NCBI GenBank assembly: GCA_951804985.1
Contig: OX638134.1
Span: forward strand, 7,014,790 to 7,078,789
Source of the DNA: Dryomyza anilis
Taxonomy: Eukaryota > Arthropoda > Insecta > Diptera > Dryomyzidae
Length of the DNA stretch: 64,000 nt
Direction of reading: 5' to 3'
In this document: piece after piece, positions 12,601 to 22,709 of the stretch
How positions within the stretch are numbered: the first letter of the stretch is position 1
How the letters are laid out: the number at the start of each line of letters is the position of its first letter
Notes under the pieces: model-generated
The model's input: the letters and a program-made list of their open reading frames with translations, nothing else
The model's database searches: none
What the model was told of the DNA's origin: nothing
Translations under genes and position numbers: made by a program

Positions 12601-15600
12601 ATAATTACTGATGAATAATGATATACTATATATGAATACTAAATGATAATGAGTGATATATGATGAATTACGAATGCTGATGATCTAGGATGGTTGATGA
12701 ATGATGTTGGATGGATGATGGGTTATAAGATGGTCGATAGTGGATGATGATAAATGATGTTTGAGCGATTTTTGGATTATGGGAAATATTATGATATATG
12801 AATGATGATTAAAGACGGATGGTTGATGATGATGGATGAAGTATGAATGATAACAGATGAATCTTCACAGAAGACATGTTGACTGATGAGATAAAAGACG
12901 AATGAATATAATTTTATAATGACTTTTTGAATGATGTTGATAATTGATTATTTGATGGCTGATGGAAAATGATCAACAATTATGGATGAATAATGATCAA
13001 TGATCAATGGCGGATGGTGGATAAATATGTATAATGTATGATGTATGTAATGTGTGATGTATAATGTATGATAAATGAATGATAACGGTTGATGAATGAT
13101 GATTGATGAATTATGTATATACATTATAAATAGTTCATCAACCAACAGTCATCATTCTTCATTATTATATATCATCTGTCATCCAGTATTCGCTATTTAA
13201 CATCGGTGATTCATTATCCTTTATCATTCACTATCCATTAAATGGTAGAAGATAAATTTTGTATGATGAAACAAATATGGTAATTTATTAAACATATGAT
13301 AAACGTTTAATAAATTTAGATTTTTAATGCATGATGAAATATGATTGAAGGAAAATTGATGATGAAAGATGCATGATATATGATAAATATTTGAGGATAG
13401 TTAATGGAAGCTGTTCCATGCTATAGGATGATTATATGTTGTAAGCTGGGTAATGTGATTTGTGAATTGATTTATTTATGTATAATAAATGATGTATGTG
13501 AATTTGTATAATGAACGTATGTCAGTGTATGAATGACTGATGCATATGTATGATTTGAGACTTACTTACAACTTTGAATGCATATATTATATGTCGTATA
13601 ATATTTTATGTAATATAGATGAAGCATGTTCAAATTGATGTACGATTCATGATGTATGATGAATTTATGCAATGTATGATGATGCACCTGTATGTTATAA
13701 AGTCTAGTTTTAATTTTATGTGCAATTTTTGATGTACAAAACATTCATAATATTAATGAATAATTCATAGTATTTATGAATTTAGTCATCAATATTATCA
13801 ACTTGGTGGTTGGTTGAGTTTGAATGAAAGTTCCCATTCGTTTTAAGAACATTTATTATTTTTTTTGGTACTGTGTTTGGTTCAGCGCTGCCAGACTTAC
13901 ATGGGATGCTTGTCGAGTGATGCTGTATTTCCGTTGTTGTTGTGGGTGGTGGTGGCAGCGGCGCTGGTGCTGGACGTTAAATAGCAAAGCACAAGAATAA
14001 CGCTGGAGGCGGTGTAAAAGCTCAGCGAGTGACGCAGTGTATTGTAGTAGTTGTTGTAATTGTTGTTGGTACTATTGTTGTTGTTGTAGAGGCTGTATGC
14101 GTAGGCGTGGCAGCAATGCGCAATATTGCGATTGCTATTGCTGCTGTTGTTGTTGTCAATGCATTGTTGTTGCTGACAAAAATCACATTTTGCTTTTTGT
14201 TGCTGTTGTTGTCGCTGCCAACAACCAGCAACACGTTTCTGTTGCTGCTGCTGTTGCGATGACTTTTTCGTTGCCGCCGCATAACTGTTGAGATTTTGCA
14301 GCAAACAATTGCTGGCGTGCGTTAGATATGTTGCTAGGCAATCGCGCGCTTGCAGCAACATGTTGTTGTTATTGTTGCTGCTGCAAGCAGATGTTGCTGT
14401 TATGCTGGCAGTCATGTTGCTTGTTGCAGCAGTAGCAGTGACAGCAATACTTGATGATGATGATGTTGTTGTTGCTGTCGCTGCAACAACATTTTTGAGC
14501 TTTTGGTGTTGTTGCTGCTGTTGTTGCAGTTGAGAATGAAAAATTTGGCGACAACAGCTGTTGTTGTTTTTGTGATTGTTGTTGTTGTAATTACGTATAT
14601 TATTTTTATAGTTATGGCTCTCTGTTGCAATGTTGTTGCTGTCTTTCAGTTTGCAGCTGTTGTGGTTGTTGTAGTTGTTGTGTTGCCGCTGTGTTGTTGC
14701 AACACAGCGACGTGGGCAGTGCGACGTAATGTTGAGTGTGTTTGTTGATGTTGCTTTAATAGCCTCCTTGATATCCTTCGCCGGAAGGATCTTCGCGTAT
14801 TTTCGATTCAATGTAGTTATATGTGGTAATTTTCGTGTTGCTTCGTCGAAATTTATAATTTTTTCTATGTCTGTCTCCTTGCTTTTTACCGTATTTTCTT
14901 TATCCTCTGCAGCTTTCTCCGCTTCGTTTTTTTGCTCTACTTTTAACTCTGCTTTCTTTTCTGCTTTATCTGCTTCCACTGCTTGTGCTACTGCTTTTAC
15001 TTTTTTAATTTCTTTTACTTCTTTTACTTCTTTTACTTCTTTTACTTCTTTTACTTCTTTTACTTCTTTTACTTCTTTTACTTCTTTTACTTCTTTTACT
15101 TCTTTTACTTCTTTTACTTCTTTTACTTCTTTTACTTCTTTTACTTCTTTTACTTCTTTTACTTCTTTTACTTCTTTTACTTCTTTTACTTCTTTTACTT
15201 CTTTTACTTCTTTTACTTCTTTTACTTTTTTTACTTCTTTTACTTCTTTTACTTCTTTTACTTCTTTTACTTCTTTTACTTCTTTTACTTCTTTTACTTC
15301 TTTTACTTCTTTTACTTCTTTTACTTCTTTTACTCCTTTTACTTCTTTTACTTCTTTTACTTCTGTTTCTACTTTTACTTCTTTTACTTCTTTTATTTCT
15401 TTTATTTCGTTTACTTCGTTTACTTCTTTTACTTCTTTTACTTTTTTTAATTCTTTTACTTCTATTGTTTCTTTTGATTTATTTTTGGTTTCTCGCTCTC
15501 CTTTATCTGCTTTTTCTGTTTTTTTCAAAATTTTCCTTTGTTCTTTTTCTTCTAATGTTTCTTCTTTTACTGCTGCTTCTTCCACCTCTTTTTGTTCTTT

Positions 15601-16125
15601 TTCTTGTATCACGTTTTCTTCTTTACTTTTGTATTTACTTTTTGTTATTACTTTCTTGGCTTCTTTTTTACTTATTTGATCTTCTACTTCTTCTGTTAAT
15701 TCAGTTTCTTTCTTATTTCCAGATTCTTTCTTTATTTTACTTGTCTCCGTTTCTTTAGATTCTTTTGTTATTTTAGTTTCTTTCGTTTCTTTAGATTCTT
15801 CCTTTTCAACCTTGTCTTCTTTTTTTTCCTTTTTTTCTCTAGATTTTTCTTTTTCTGCCTTTTCTACTTCTCCTTCCTTCTCCTTATCTTTGGCTCCGCT
15901 TAAATGTCTGTAGATTTTATTAGCTTTTAGTTGTCGATTGTTTTCCTTGCTCTTGATGTCCTTGTTTTTGCAAATTATGCTATCATCGCAATCTGTCGTT
16001 GTTGTTCTTTTTATTGCTATTGTTGTAATTTGCTGTTTACTACTAGTTTTGTTGTTGTTATCCTTATTGCTGTTGTTGCCACATTGAATACGTCGTTCTT
16101 TGGCAGCCTCAGGAAAACAGCCCAT
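577..16125 (-). CDS. pHCl-1: pHCl-1-like pH-sensitive Cys-loop chloride channel, 5' part of a multi-exon gene
   Basis: Coding exons in transcription order are 16125-13901, 10775-10755, 9454-9366, an optional 6297-6217, 4170-4106, 4034-3814 and 659-577; the gene continues left of base 1. Every junction has GT/AG sites and the phases agree throughout. The extracellular ligand-binding domain reads through a helix with SSDKEILDLLLEKKRYDKRL, beta strands with VNVNVLLLSLASPDESS, then EFLLNQQWNDPRLQYGNKS, NIWTPDTYF and the start of the Cys-loop (C-x13-C). WxPDxFF-type and NQQWNDPRL motifs mark an anion-type Cys-loop receptor subunit; identity as pHCl-1 rests on my recall of the fly protein. Family knowledge: a plasma-membrane pentameric chloride channel inhibited by protons and sensitive to ivermectin. 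The four transmembrane helices are not in the window. Alternatives are other pHCl-like or GluCl-like subunits, less likely. Confidence 0.88.
1400..3240. repeat. About 20-bp minisatellite (gtttgtagaaattataaaa) with higher-order repeats
   Basis: Many degenerate copies of a gtttgtagaaattataaaa-like unit. On top of this, a block of about 340 bp is repeated three times: the marker ttagatattataaaatag occurs near 1801, 2138 and 2485, followed each time by the same order of variants. The open frame at 2847-3077 is an accident of the repeat. All lies in a channel intron. Confidence 0.85.
3245..3480. repeat. A-rich low-complexity tract
   Basis: Runs of A with interspersed aaataaaa and aattaaaaataagtaaaa words. 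No gene signal is seen. Confidence 0.8.
3814..4034 (-). CDS. pHCl-1: pHCl-1 exon, central ligand-binding domain
   Basis: A 221-nt exon from acceptor ctgcag to donor gtaagt. It contains KYEVEFLLNQQWNDPRLQYG, an N-glycosylation sequon NKS, NALHHHDNIWTPDTYFIMHG, and ends HFALRIYRNGTITYAMR with a second sequon (NGT). The IWTPDTYF motif is the hallmark W-x-P-D of the superfamily. The last two bases (AG) complete an Arg codon with the following exon. Confidence 0.95.
4106..4170 (-). CDS. pHCl-1: pHCl-1 exon, beta strands 1-2
   Basis: A 65-nt exon between acceptor cttttcgcag and donor gtgagt. It reads TLTVNVNVLLLSLASPDESS then L after completing a Gly codon. This is the beta1-beta2 region of the Cys-loop receptor extracellular domain. 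Only a 71-nt intron separates it from the next exon. Confidence 0.92.
4480..5990. repeat. 20-bp minisatellite (aaagtttgttgaaattataa)
   Basis: Degenerate from about 4480 and dense from about 5270 to 5990, with units of about 20 bp such as aaagtttgttgaaattataa. It is a close relative of the 1.4-3.2 kb array (ttgt-T-gaaatt against ttgt-A-gaaatt) and has the same orientation. Intronic. Confidence 0.88.
6217..6297 (-). CDS. pHCl-1: pHCl-1 81-nt in-frame cassette exon (predicted alternative)
   Basis: On the minus strand, acceptor tacgctttgcag is followed by 81 open nucleotides and donor gtgcgt. In the phase set by its neighbours it encodes DEDFCCGLSSPDMAKESS then TNSMRSHNR. The length is divisible by three and both junctions keep the frame, so it can be included or skipped. 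Without it the reading is VNGTLTV, which matches the usual compact family layout; with it, 27 residues including two adjacent cysteines are inserted before beta strand 1. Alternative splicing of pHCl channels is known in flies and moths, but I cannot tell whether this exact exon is known. The plus strand is also open here, but lacks matching splice sites. Confidence 0.72.
6715..7490. repeat. Degenerate 12-bp repeat (ggcactgttaat)
   Basis: Repeated words ggcactgttaat, gcactgttaatg and gcactattaagg, with strong divergence. The minus-strand open frame at 7082-7267 is a reading of this repeat. Intronic. Confidence 0.85.
7560..8035. other. Non-repetitive intron segment
   Basis: A more balanced-composition stretch in the channel intron, with a short CA/GA low-complexity run at about 7680-7740. 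No splice-bounded open segment was found, so it may be conserved intronic sequence rather than an exon. Confidence 0.4.
8050..8930. repeat. 19-bp satellite variant (gagtgaaaatttaaatttt)
   Basis: About 45 tandem units of 19 bp of the form gagtgaaaatttaaatttt. This is a sister of the dispersed AGTGAAAAATTGAATTTTT satellite: it has the same period, the same AGTG spacer and a near-palindromic AT core. It occupies an intron of the channel gene. Confidence 0.9.
8940..9360. other. Intron segment with no clear gene
   Basis: Moderately GC sequence including a G-rich patch at 9107-9120 and T/G words. The 102-aa minus-strand frame here is Thr/Ala-rich, without splice logic or recognisable domains, and is probably chance. 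Confidence 0.4.
9366..9454 (-). CDS. pHCl-1: pHCl-1 exon, N-terminal helix of the ligand-binding domain
   Basis: An 89-nt exon, acceptor tcgcag, donor gtaag. It encodes FDESSSDKEILDLLLEKKRY followed by DKRLLPPVN, ending with the first base of a Gly or Asp codon. The YDKRLLPP segment corresponds to the YDKRxRP segment before beta strand 1 in RDL and related subunits. The final AAC-G becomes Asn-Gly-Thr when joined directly to the 65-nt exon, or Asn-Asp-Glu when joined to the 81-nt cassette. Confidence 0.92.
9470..10740. other. AT-rich intron between channel exons
   Basis: Contains diverged repeated sentences (around 9770-10100, words such as ttgaatatcatgg and cagtgactgaaatgatag at roughly 120-bp spacing) and long T-rich tracts at 10300-10620. 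No coding signal is seen. Confidence 0.5.
10755..10775 (-). CDS. pHCl-1: pHCl-1 21-nt microexon
   Basis: A 21-nt exon between acceptor ttatttacag and donor gtaagt on the minus strand. It completes Ile with the previous exon and encodes QGIDWSK with the next one, joining HPI to FDESSSDKE. Its length is a multiple of three, so skipping it would keep the frame and delete seven residues just before the first helix of the ligand-binding domain. It sits in a moderately GC island within AT-rich intron, which supports selection on it. Confidence 0.85.
11143..11700. repeat. 7-bp microsatellite (aaatgat)
   Basis: Tandem aaatgat heptamers with interruptions (aaataat, agatgat). Because 21 nt equals seven codons without stops, the minus strand stays open for up to 244 codons of Ile/Tyr/His/Phe-rich translation; these frames are not genes. 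Confidence 0.95.
11700..13560. repeat. Degenerate atgatga-rich region
   Basis: Diverged gatgaatgat words, including a clear two-copy 45-bp direct repeat at about 11728-11817 and an A/T homopolymer-rich stretch at 12100-12420. It fills the rest of the channel intron. No exon is recognised. Confidence 0.75.
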
Positions 16126-16135
16126 GTTAAATCAT
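13901..16135 (-). CDS. pHCl-1: pHCl-1 first coding exon with signal-like segment and charged repeat
   Basis: This long exon is open for 742 codons from an ATG at 16125. An acceptor (tccttgcag) ends just upstream at 16136, so transcription starts further 5'. The donor is gtaagt at 13900-13895, and the last codons (HP plus AT) join in phase to the 21-nt microexon. The predicted order is: a Lys/Asn-rich start; a Lys/Glu-rich region; a Lys-Glu-Val tandem tract (15450-15008); a Gln/Asn/Thr/Ser/Cys-rich region; then a hydrophobic stretch, FYTASSVILVLCYL, near residues 703-716, followed by a small-residue segment that looks like a signal-peptide cleavage region. The last part must be coding because it splices into the channel. 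Translation of the charged N-terminal part is uncertain: a downstream Met (for example MLLQARD, about 157 residues from the exon end) could be the real start. A start-Ile-stop mini-uORF opens the exon at 16135. Confidence 0.75.
15008..15450 (-). repeat. Coding 9-nt minisatellite encoding Lys-Glu-Val repeats
   Basis: The plus strand shows ttcttttac repeated roughly 45-50 times; on the minus strand this is AAA-GAA-GTA read in frame as Lys-Glu-Val. Runs are near-perfect, with scattered single changes (KKV, KGV, VET, NEV, EIK variants). The flanking sequence is also Lys/Glu-rich and looks like older, decayed copies. It lies inside the long first coding exon of the channel gene. A highly charged helix or coiled coil would be expected if it is translated. 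Confidence 0.9.
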
Positions 16136-16364
16136 CTGCAAGGACATGAAAACAGAACAAAGATGAGTGATTGCTTTGGAATGAAAATACAAATTTAAAT
16201 ATTTTAAAGAGATTTTATATATAAAATATTTCTTTAATTTTTAGAAGAATACAAGAAAAAAATTGAAAATTTATTTTTTAGTAAAATATTTAATTTTTAA
16301 TTTAATTTTTAGTAAAAAAAATGTCTTTTTGTGAAAAATTTAATTTTTGAAAAATTTAACAAAA

Positions 16365-16740
16365 AATAGAAAAGTACAAAAAGTACCAAGTACAAAAAGT
16401 ACAGAAGTACAAAACGTACAATAAGTATAAAAAGTACAAAAAGTACAAAAAGTACAAAGGGTACTAAAAGTACTAAAAGTACAAAAAGTACAAAGCGTAC
16501 TAAAAGTACAAAAAGTTGAAAGGGTACGAAAAGTACAAAAATATACAAAAGTACAAAAATACAAAAAGTAAAAAAAGTACAAAAAGTACAAAGGGTACAA
16601 AGGGTACTAAAAGTATAAAAAGTACAAAAAGTAAAAAAAAGTATAAAAAGTACAAAAAGTATATAAAATATAAAAAATACAAAAAGTATAATAAATACAA
16701 AAAGTACAAAATGTAAAAAATACTAAAAGTACAAAATCTA
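16365..16740 (+). repeat. 9-bp array (aaaaagtac), forward arm
   Basis: About 40 copies of aaaaagtac and variants. The reverse complement of the same unit (tttttgtac) makes up much of 17800-18730, so the two flank a 1-kb non-repetitive island in opposite orientation. Confidence 0.9.
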
Positions 16741-16744
16741 CATA

Positions 16745-17790
16745 TAGAACTCTTTTCTAAATTAAATATTTATATATTGAATATTTCGTCATAAAAATAT
16801 AATTCTTAGTATCTCAAGTCATAAAATTTTGTTATTAAAGCAAAGAAGAACAGAGAACTGTAACCCAATCATAAAAATGTTCTCTTCTTAGGATGCATAT
16901 TAATTTTTTTATGATATTTTACGACATACATAGTTTGTGTCGCTTTGTGTCTCATCTTTAACTAAACAGCAAATCAATAATAATTCTAGTAAAAGCAAAT
17001 TTTGCACATGACTCATATGATTTACGCCCCTCCTACATACATTTTTGCAATAGTCAGTTTGCTAGTCAATTAATTTTCAATTCACCCGCAGGCTCTTTTC
17101 TGTGATTTAAAAGAGCTGTAAAAGCCGGCAGCCTGCAAATGATTAGTCTGCCTGAATTTAATTACAAGTGTCATAAACAATTCAAACCATTTAACCAACA
17201 CTTGACCCTTGAACTCACACACATCCATTACGGAAAATACACAACCGATATGACACACAACCGATACAGAGTCAGAGCCTGTTTGAACTTTTGGTCAACC
17301 AATTAAATGGTTTTTGGTTAAATCAATGATGTGGTTGCATAATTAATTAGACAAGAGTTACTTAGTTGAACTTAGTAGAAAATATCAGAAATACCAAAAA
17401 AATTTAATTAATTTTAAATTCTTTAAAAATGTTACTATGTTACTCATAAATATTACTAACGTCATGCTCTTTTTTATATTTTTAATAAATATCATAAAAG
17501 CTAAAAGCAGATATTAAATAAGCGATATTTCCAAAAATATATTAGAAAATAACATTAAAAACACATTAATCTCAATGTGTAGCGCGTATTATGTTGACTT
17601 CAAGAGCACATAATAAAATGTCACTCATACGATATGCATTACCAATTTGTTTGCTTATCTTAATTTTATCAATATATTGCCATGACTATATTTGTAGCGA
17701 TACTGAGACGCGATAAACAGCAGGAAAATAAAATGTCAAATATGTCGAACAATTTAGATAATTAGTATTTTGTATGCGGTGTATAGATTT
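16745..17790. other. Non-repetitive island between opposed tttttgtac arrays
   Basis: Mixed-composition sequence with more GC around 17020-17290. No open frame above background and no splice-bounded exon was found. The role is unknown. Confidence 0.4.
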
Positions 17791-17799
17791 CATATTCTA

Positions 17800-18195
17800 G
17801 TTTTTGTAATTTTTGTACTTTAAGTATTTTTTGTACTTTATGTACTTTTACTATTTTTTTGTACTTTTAGTATTTTTTTGTACTTTTAGTATTTTTTTGT
17901 ACTTTTAGTATTTTTTTGTACTTTTAGTATTTTTTTGTACTGTTAGTATTTTTTTGTATTTGTAGTATTTTTTTGTACTTTTAGTATTTTTTTGAACTTT
18001 TAGTATTTTTTTGTACTTTTAGTATTTTTTTGTACTTTTAGTATTTTTTTGTACTTTTAGTATTTTTTTGTACTTTTAGTATTTTTTGTACTTTTAGTAT
18101 TTTTTTGTACTTTTAGTATTTTTTTGTACTTTTAGTATTTTTTTGTGCTTTTAGTATTTTTTTGTACTTTTAGTATTTTTTGTATTTTTTGCATG
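17800..18195 (-). repeat. 19-bp minisatellite (ttttagtatttttttgtac)
   Basis: About 20 near-identical 19-bp units combining tttttgtac with ttttagtatt. The unit is related to the 9-bp repeat on both sides. The open frames in this stretch are repeat readings. Confidence 0.93.
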
Positions 18196-18197
18196 TT

Positions 18198-18198
18198 T

Positions 18199-18292
<94 letters not shown>
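18198..18292. repeat. TA dinucleotide run
   Basis: About 45 uninterrupted TA units embedded in the tttttgtac array complex. Confidence 0.98.
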
Positions 18293-18294
<2 letters not shown>

Positions 18295-18299
18295 TTTAT

Positions 18300-18730
18300 T
18301 TTTTTTGTGTATATTTCTTATTTTTTGTACTTTTTGTACTCTTTGTACTTTTTGTACTCTATGTATTTTTTGTATTTTTTGTACTTTATGTACTTTTTGT
18401 ACTACTTATATGTACTTTAATACTTTTTGTACATTTTGTACTATATTTACTATATGTACTATATGTACTATATGTACTATATGTACTATATGTACTATAT
18501 GTACTATATGTTCTATATGTACTATATGTACTATATGTACTATATGTACTATATGTACTATATGTACTATATGTACTATATGTACTATATGTACTATATT
18601 TTCTATATGTACTTTATGACCTTTTGTACTTTATGTACTTTTTGTAATTTTTGTACTGTTTTTACTCTTTGTATTTTTAGTACTCTTTGTACTTTTTGTA
18701 TTTATTGTACTTTTAGTATTTGTACTTTAA
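18300..18730 (-). repeat. 9-bp arrays (tttttgtac and tatatgtac)
   Basis: Begins as tttttgtac-type units and becomes homogeneous tactatatg from about 18448 to 18610, then returns to tttttgtac-like words. The 104-155 codon frames here (Tyr-Val-Leu or Cys-Thr-Ile repeats) are artefacts of the period of nine. Confidence 0.93.
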
Positions 18731-19249
18731 AACACATTTAGTGTATCGAGTAATTTCAGTACTGTCTGCACTTTAAGCCTTATTGTACTTTTCACACTCC
18801 CTCTATATTTTAAACATTTTGACCTTATTATTCCTGTTTAATGGATTTTTTTTTGTTGGTTTTCTCGATGGTGTTGCAGAGATATAAAAAAAATGTATTT
18901 ATATCGCACATACTTTGTAGTAGAACGTGACGTGAAAGTATCAATGTCTACTTGAATTTTATGTTATTTTCTTGCAGGCGTTATATACAGAGAAAATAAA
19001 AAAAAAATTTTACTTTGACTATGTTGCTAAAGTTACAAATTTTATTTGCTTTAACTAAGGTAGACTGACAGCAGTGGGAAGCCAAAAATAATTTTAGTTG
19101 AAAAATAGTTTTTCATTCTGACAGCTGGATAAATTTTTCATTTGGCTAATTATTTTTTTTTTGTATTTATACATTTTTTTAACATTTTTTTTTTATAATT
19201 TTTGAACAACTATTTTTGACTTTTTAATACTTTATTTTAGAATTTATTT

Positions 19250-19790
19250 ATTGCGTTTATTTTATGCATTATTCTATAATTTATTTTCAACTTTAAAAAC
19301 TTTTTTCTACTTTAGTTCCTACTTTATTTTCTACTTTATTTTTAATTTTATATTCTACTTTTTTCTACTTTATTTTCTACTTTATTTTTTATTTTTTGTT
19401 CTACAAATTTTAGAATTTTATTTCTACTTTTTTTCTGCCTTATATTCTACGTATTTTTCACTACATTGTCTACTTTATTTTCTACTAACTTCAAAATTTA
19501 TTTTATAGTTTATTTTCTGCTTTATTTATTACTTTATTTTCGACTATATTTTCCACCTTATTTTCTAATCTATTTTACACTTTATTTTCTACTTTATTTT
19601 CTACTTTATCTCTACTTTATCTCTACTTTATCTCTACTTTATTTTCTACTTTATTTTCTACTTTATTTTCTACGTTAGTTTCTGCTTTATTTTCTATTTA
19701 ATTTTCTACTTTATTTTCTACTTTATTTTATAGTTTATGTTTAACTTTTTTTAAATTTAATTTGTTTTGTTTTTTAATTTATATTTTATT
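19250..19790 (-). repeat. 12-bp array (ttttctacttta)
   Basis: About 35 units of ttttctacttta. Its reverse complement, rotated, is aaaataaagtag, one base from the aaaataaagtac unit that fills 20830-21990, so the two arrays look like opposed relatives. Confidence 0.9.
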
Positions 19791-19799
19791 TTGTACTCT

Positions 19800-20815
19800 A
19801 TTTTGTGCTCCATTTGATACTTTTTTTATTCATTTTGTTTTTTTTTACTTTTCTTCTTTCACTTTTTAATATGAAACTTGCACAAGTTTACGCTCCCTAT
19901 TAATTACTTCGTCGGGGACTCAAAATGATAGCGTCCGGCGCAAATATTATTTGAACAACATCATTATGTTGCGAATATTATATTTTTTTATTGCCTTTAT
20001 GTAGTTGTTGTCTTTGTTCCTGCATCTAATTAAAACGTAGAGCCAACCTAGATGGTGGCGCATAAAACTTCCTACAAAAAAACCTTCATCCTTTGGCGGC
20101 AACATGAAAATTAAATTATTTTGCATGCGGCAACGACGATAGAAGCTGCCACAGCAACATCACTAAAAATAGCAGCATTGGCATCAGCAGCAGCAATGCC
20201 AACGGCAGCAGTGGCAACAACATCTGAAAGTCACTCACTCAGTCAGTCAGTCACTCAGTCATTTCGGTTAGTCGGATGGTTCAGTGCAAAAGTTTGCGTA
20301 TAAAACATGAGTTATGACAACGCCGCAAGGAGTTCCGATTAATGTCAGTCAGAGCCAGCAGCAGCTGTTGGTGCTGTTACTGTTCTTGCTGCTGCTACTG
20401 CTACTCCTGTCCATCGTCCGTCGGCGACAAAGTTGCTACGGATGCGCCATAACTTTATGCATTTTATGCTGCATTAAATTTCAGATGCGGCAACACCAAA
20501 TACAAAAGTGAAATGCGTTTGTTGTAGGTGTTTTTATTTTTTTTTATTAAAGTTCTGGCAAAAGTTTTAATATTTTTTTTAAATAAGTTGCAAAAATGTT
20601 GCTGATTATGCAATTATTTGAAGATCATGTAGAACAATATTTAGAAATTTATCTAAAGGGTTTTTAAAACATTTTTAAAATTTTAAAGTAATATCCATGT
20701 ATTATGGGTTTTATGTGTGGTTTAAAAATTACTTTGTACAAAGTTATAGATCTTTAAGTGTTAATTTTGATTTTTACATTTCATAAAGGATTGAAGACAA
20801 TTTATAATAAAGTAT
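19800..20815. other. GC-richer island with CAG/CTG tracts
   Basis: A non-repetitive island between opposed 12-bp arrays. Contains cagcagcagca-type and ctgctgcta tracts, repeated tcagtcagtc words at 20235-20260 and gtataaaac at 20297. Two small plus-strand frames occur (20121-20303, Ala/Thr-rich; 20314-20511 with a poly-Leu segment then RRR), but neither has a recognisable domain. It could be a promoter or untranslated leader; this is a weak guess. Confidence 0.3.
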
Positions 20816-20829
20816 GAAATAAAGCAGCA

Positions 20830-21990
20830 TGTAAAGTACAAACTAAATATTCAAAATAAAGTATCAAATAGAGACAAAATAAAGTACAAAAAAGTACAAA
20901 ATAAATTTCAAAATAAAATTCAAAATAAAGTACAAAATAAAGTACAAAATAAAGTACAAAATAAAGTACAAAATAAGGTAAAAAAATTACAAAATTCTGT
21001 AAAAAATATAATACGAAATAAAGTACAATATGAAGTACAAATTAATGTACAAAATTAAGCGCAAAAATGTACAAAATAAATTTCAAAATAAAGTAAAAAA
21101 AATATTGTACAAATACAAGTATAAAATAAAGTACAAAATATGGTATAAAATAAGTTACAAAATAAAATTTAAAATAAATTACAAAATAAAGAAAAAAATA
21201 ATTTAAAAAATTAAATACAATATAGAGTACAAAATAAAGTTCAAAATTAGGTACAACATAAAATAAAAAATAAAGTAAAAAATAAAGTACGAAATAAGTA
21301 CAAAATAGAGTACAAACACTAGTACAAAATGAAGTACAAAATAAAGTACAAACTAAAGTAAAAAATAAAGTACAAACTAAAGTACAAAATAAAGGACAAA
21401 ATAAAGTACAAAATAAGTTGCATAATAAAGTTCAAAATAAGGTACAAAATAAAATAAAAAATGCAGTAAAAAATAAAGTACGAAAAAAAGTACAAAATAA
21501 GGTACAAAATAAAATAAAAAATGCAGTAAAAAATAAAGTACGAAATAAAGTACAAAATAGAGTACAAAATAAAGTACAAAATAAAATTCAAAATAAAGTA
21601 CAAAATAAAGAAAAAAAAAAGTACAAACTAAAGTACAAAATGAAGTACAAAATAAAGTTCAAAATAAGTTGCAAAATAAAATTTAAAATAAAGTACAAAA
21701 TAAAGAAAAAATAATGTAAAAAATTAAATACAATATAGAGTACATAATAAAGTTCAAAATAAGGTACAAAATAAAATAAAAAATGCAGTAAAAAATAAAG
21801 TACGAAATAAAGTACAAAATAGAGTACAAACACTAGTACAAAATGAAGTACAAAATAAAGTACAAAGTAAAGTAAAAAATAAAGTACAAAGTAAAGTACA
21901 AAATAAAGTACAAAATAAAGTACAAAATAAAGTACACAAACAAGTACAAAATAAAGTACAAGATAAATTAAAATTAAAGGGACAAAAGAG
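20830..21990 (+). repeat. 12-bp array (aaaataaagtac)
   Basis: About 90 units of aaaataaagtac with longer repeated phrases: the run of words around 21420-21480 recurs around 21490-21545 and 21750-21800, giving higher-order structure. The Lys/Asn/Val or Phe/Leu/Tyr frames are artefacts. Confidence 0.92.
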
Positions 21991-22009
21991 TGTACAAATC
22001 AAACATTTG

Positions 22010-22700
22010 AAATTTTCACTAAAATTTCAATTTTTCACTAAAGTTTTAATTTTAACTAAAAAAAAAAGAAAACTATCACTTTTTCACTAAATAATTCATT
22101 TTTTTTTGTTTACAAAAAATTAATTTTTTCACTAAAAATTCAAATTATCACTAAAAATTCAAATTTTCACTAAAAATTCAAATTTTCACTAAAAATTCAA
22201 ATTTTCACTAAAAATTCAAATTATCACTAAAAATTAAAATTTTCACTAAAAATTAAAATTTTCACTAAAAATTCAAATTTTCACTAAAAATTCGAATTTT
22301 CACTAAAAATTCAAATTTTCACTAAAAATTCAAATTTTCACTAAAAATTCAAATTTTCACTAAAAATTCAAATTTTCACTAAAAATTCAAATTTTCACTA
22401 AAAATTCATATTTTCACTAAAAATTCAATTTTTCACTAAAAATTCAATTTTTCACTAAAAATTCAATTTTTCATTAAAATAAAATTTTTCTCTAAAAATT
22501 CAAATTTACACTAAAATTCAATTTATCACTAAATATTAAATTTTTCACTAAAAATTCAATTTAACACTAAAATTCACATTAAAAATTTGATTTTTCAATA
22601 AAAATTCGATTTTTCATTAATAATTAAATTTTTCATTAAATGTTCAATTTTTAATAATAATTTAATTATTCATTAAAATATCAATTTTTCATTAAAAAAT
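22010..22700 (+). repeat. 19-bp satellite, CACT orientation
   Basis: About 35 units of cactaaaaattcaaatttt or cactaaaaattcaattttt. Same family as the arrays at 24.2, 35.2, 36.7, 48.8, 60.0 and 62.2 kb. Confidence 0.95.
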
Positions 22701-22709
22701 GTTGCTAAA

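Noticed and set aside
11100..13500. CRISPR-like or other spaced-repeat array
   Set aside because: The repeats are contiguous minisatellites without unique spacers, and the genome is eukaryotic.
14022..14748. Short frames around CAA/CAG and GTT/GTTGCT tracts on both strands
   Set aside because: They are alternative frames of the long channel exon.
14675..15758. Plus-strand frames of 334, 155 and 97 codons (Ser-Phe-Thr or Phe-Tyr repeats)
   Set aside because: They are antisense shadows of the Lys-Glu-Val coding repeat; the minus strand splices into the channel.
18145..18741. Several 91-155 codon plus-strand frames
   Set aside because: They come from the period-9 and TA arrays.
21319..22002. 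Lys/Asn/Val-rich and Phe/Leu/Tyr-rich frames
   Set aside because: They are readings of the 12-bp aaaataaagtac array.
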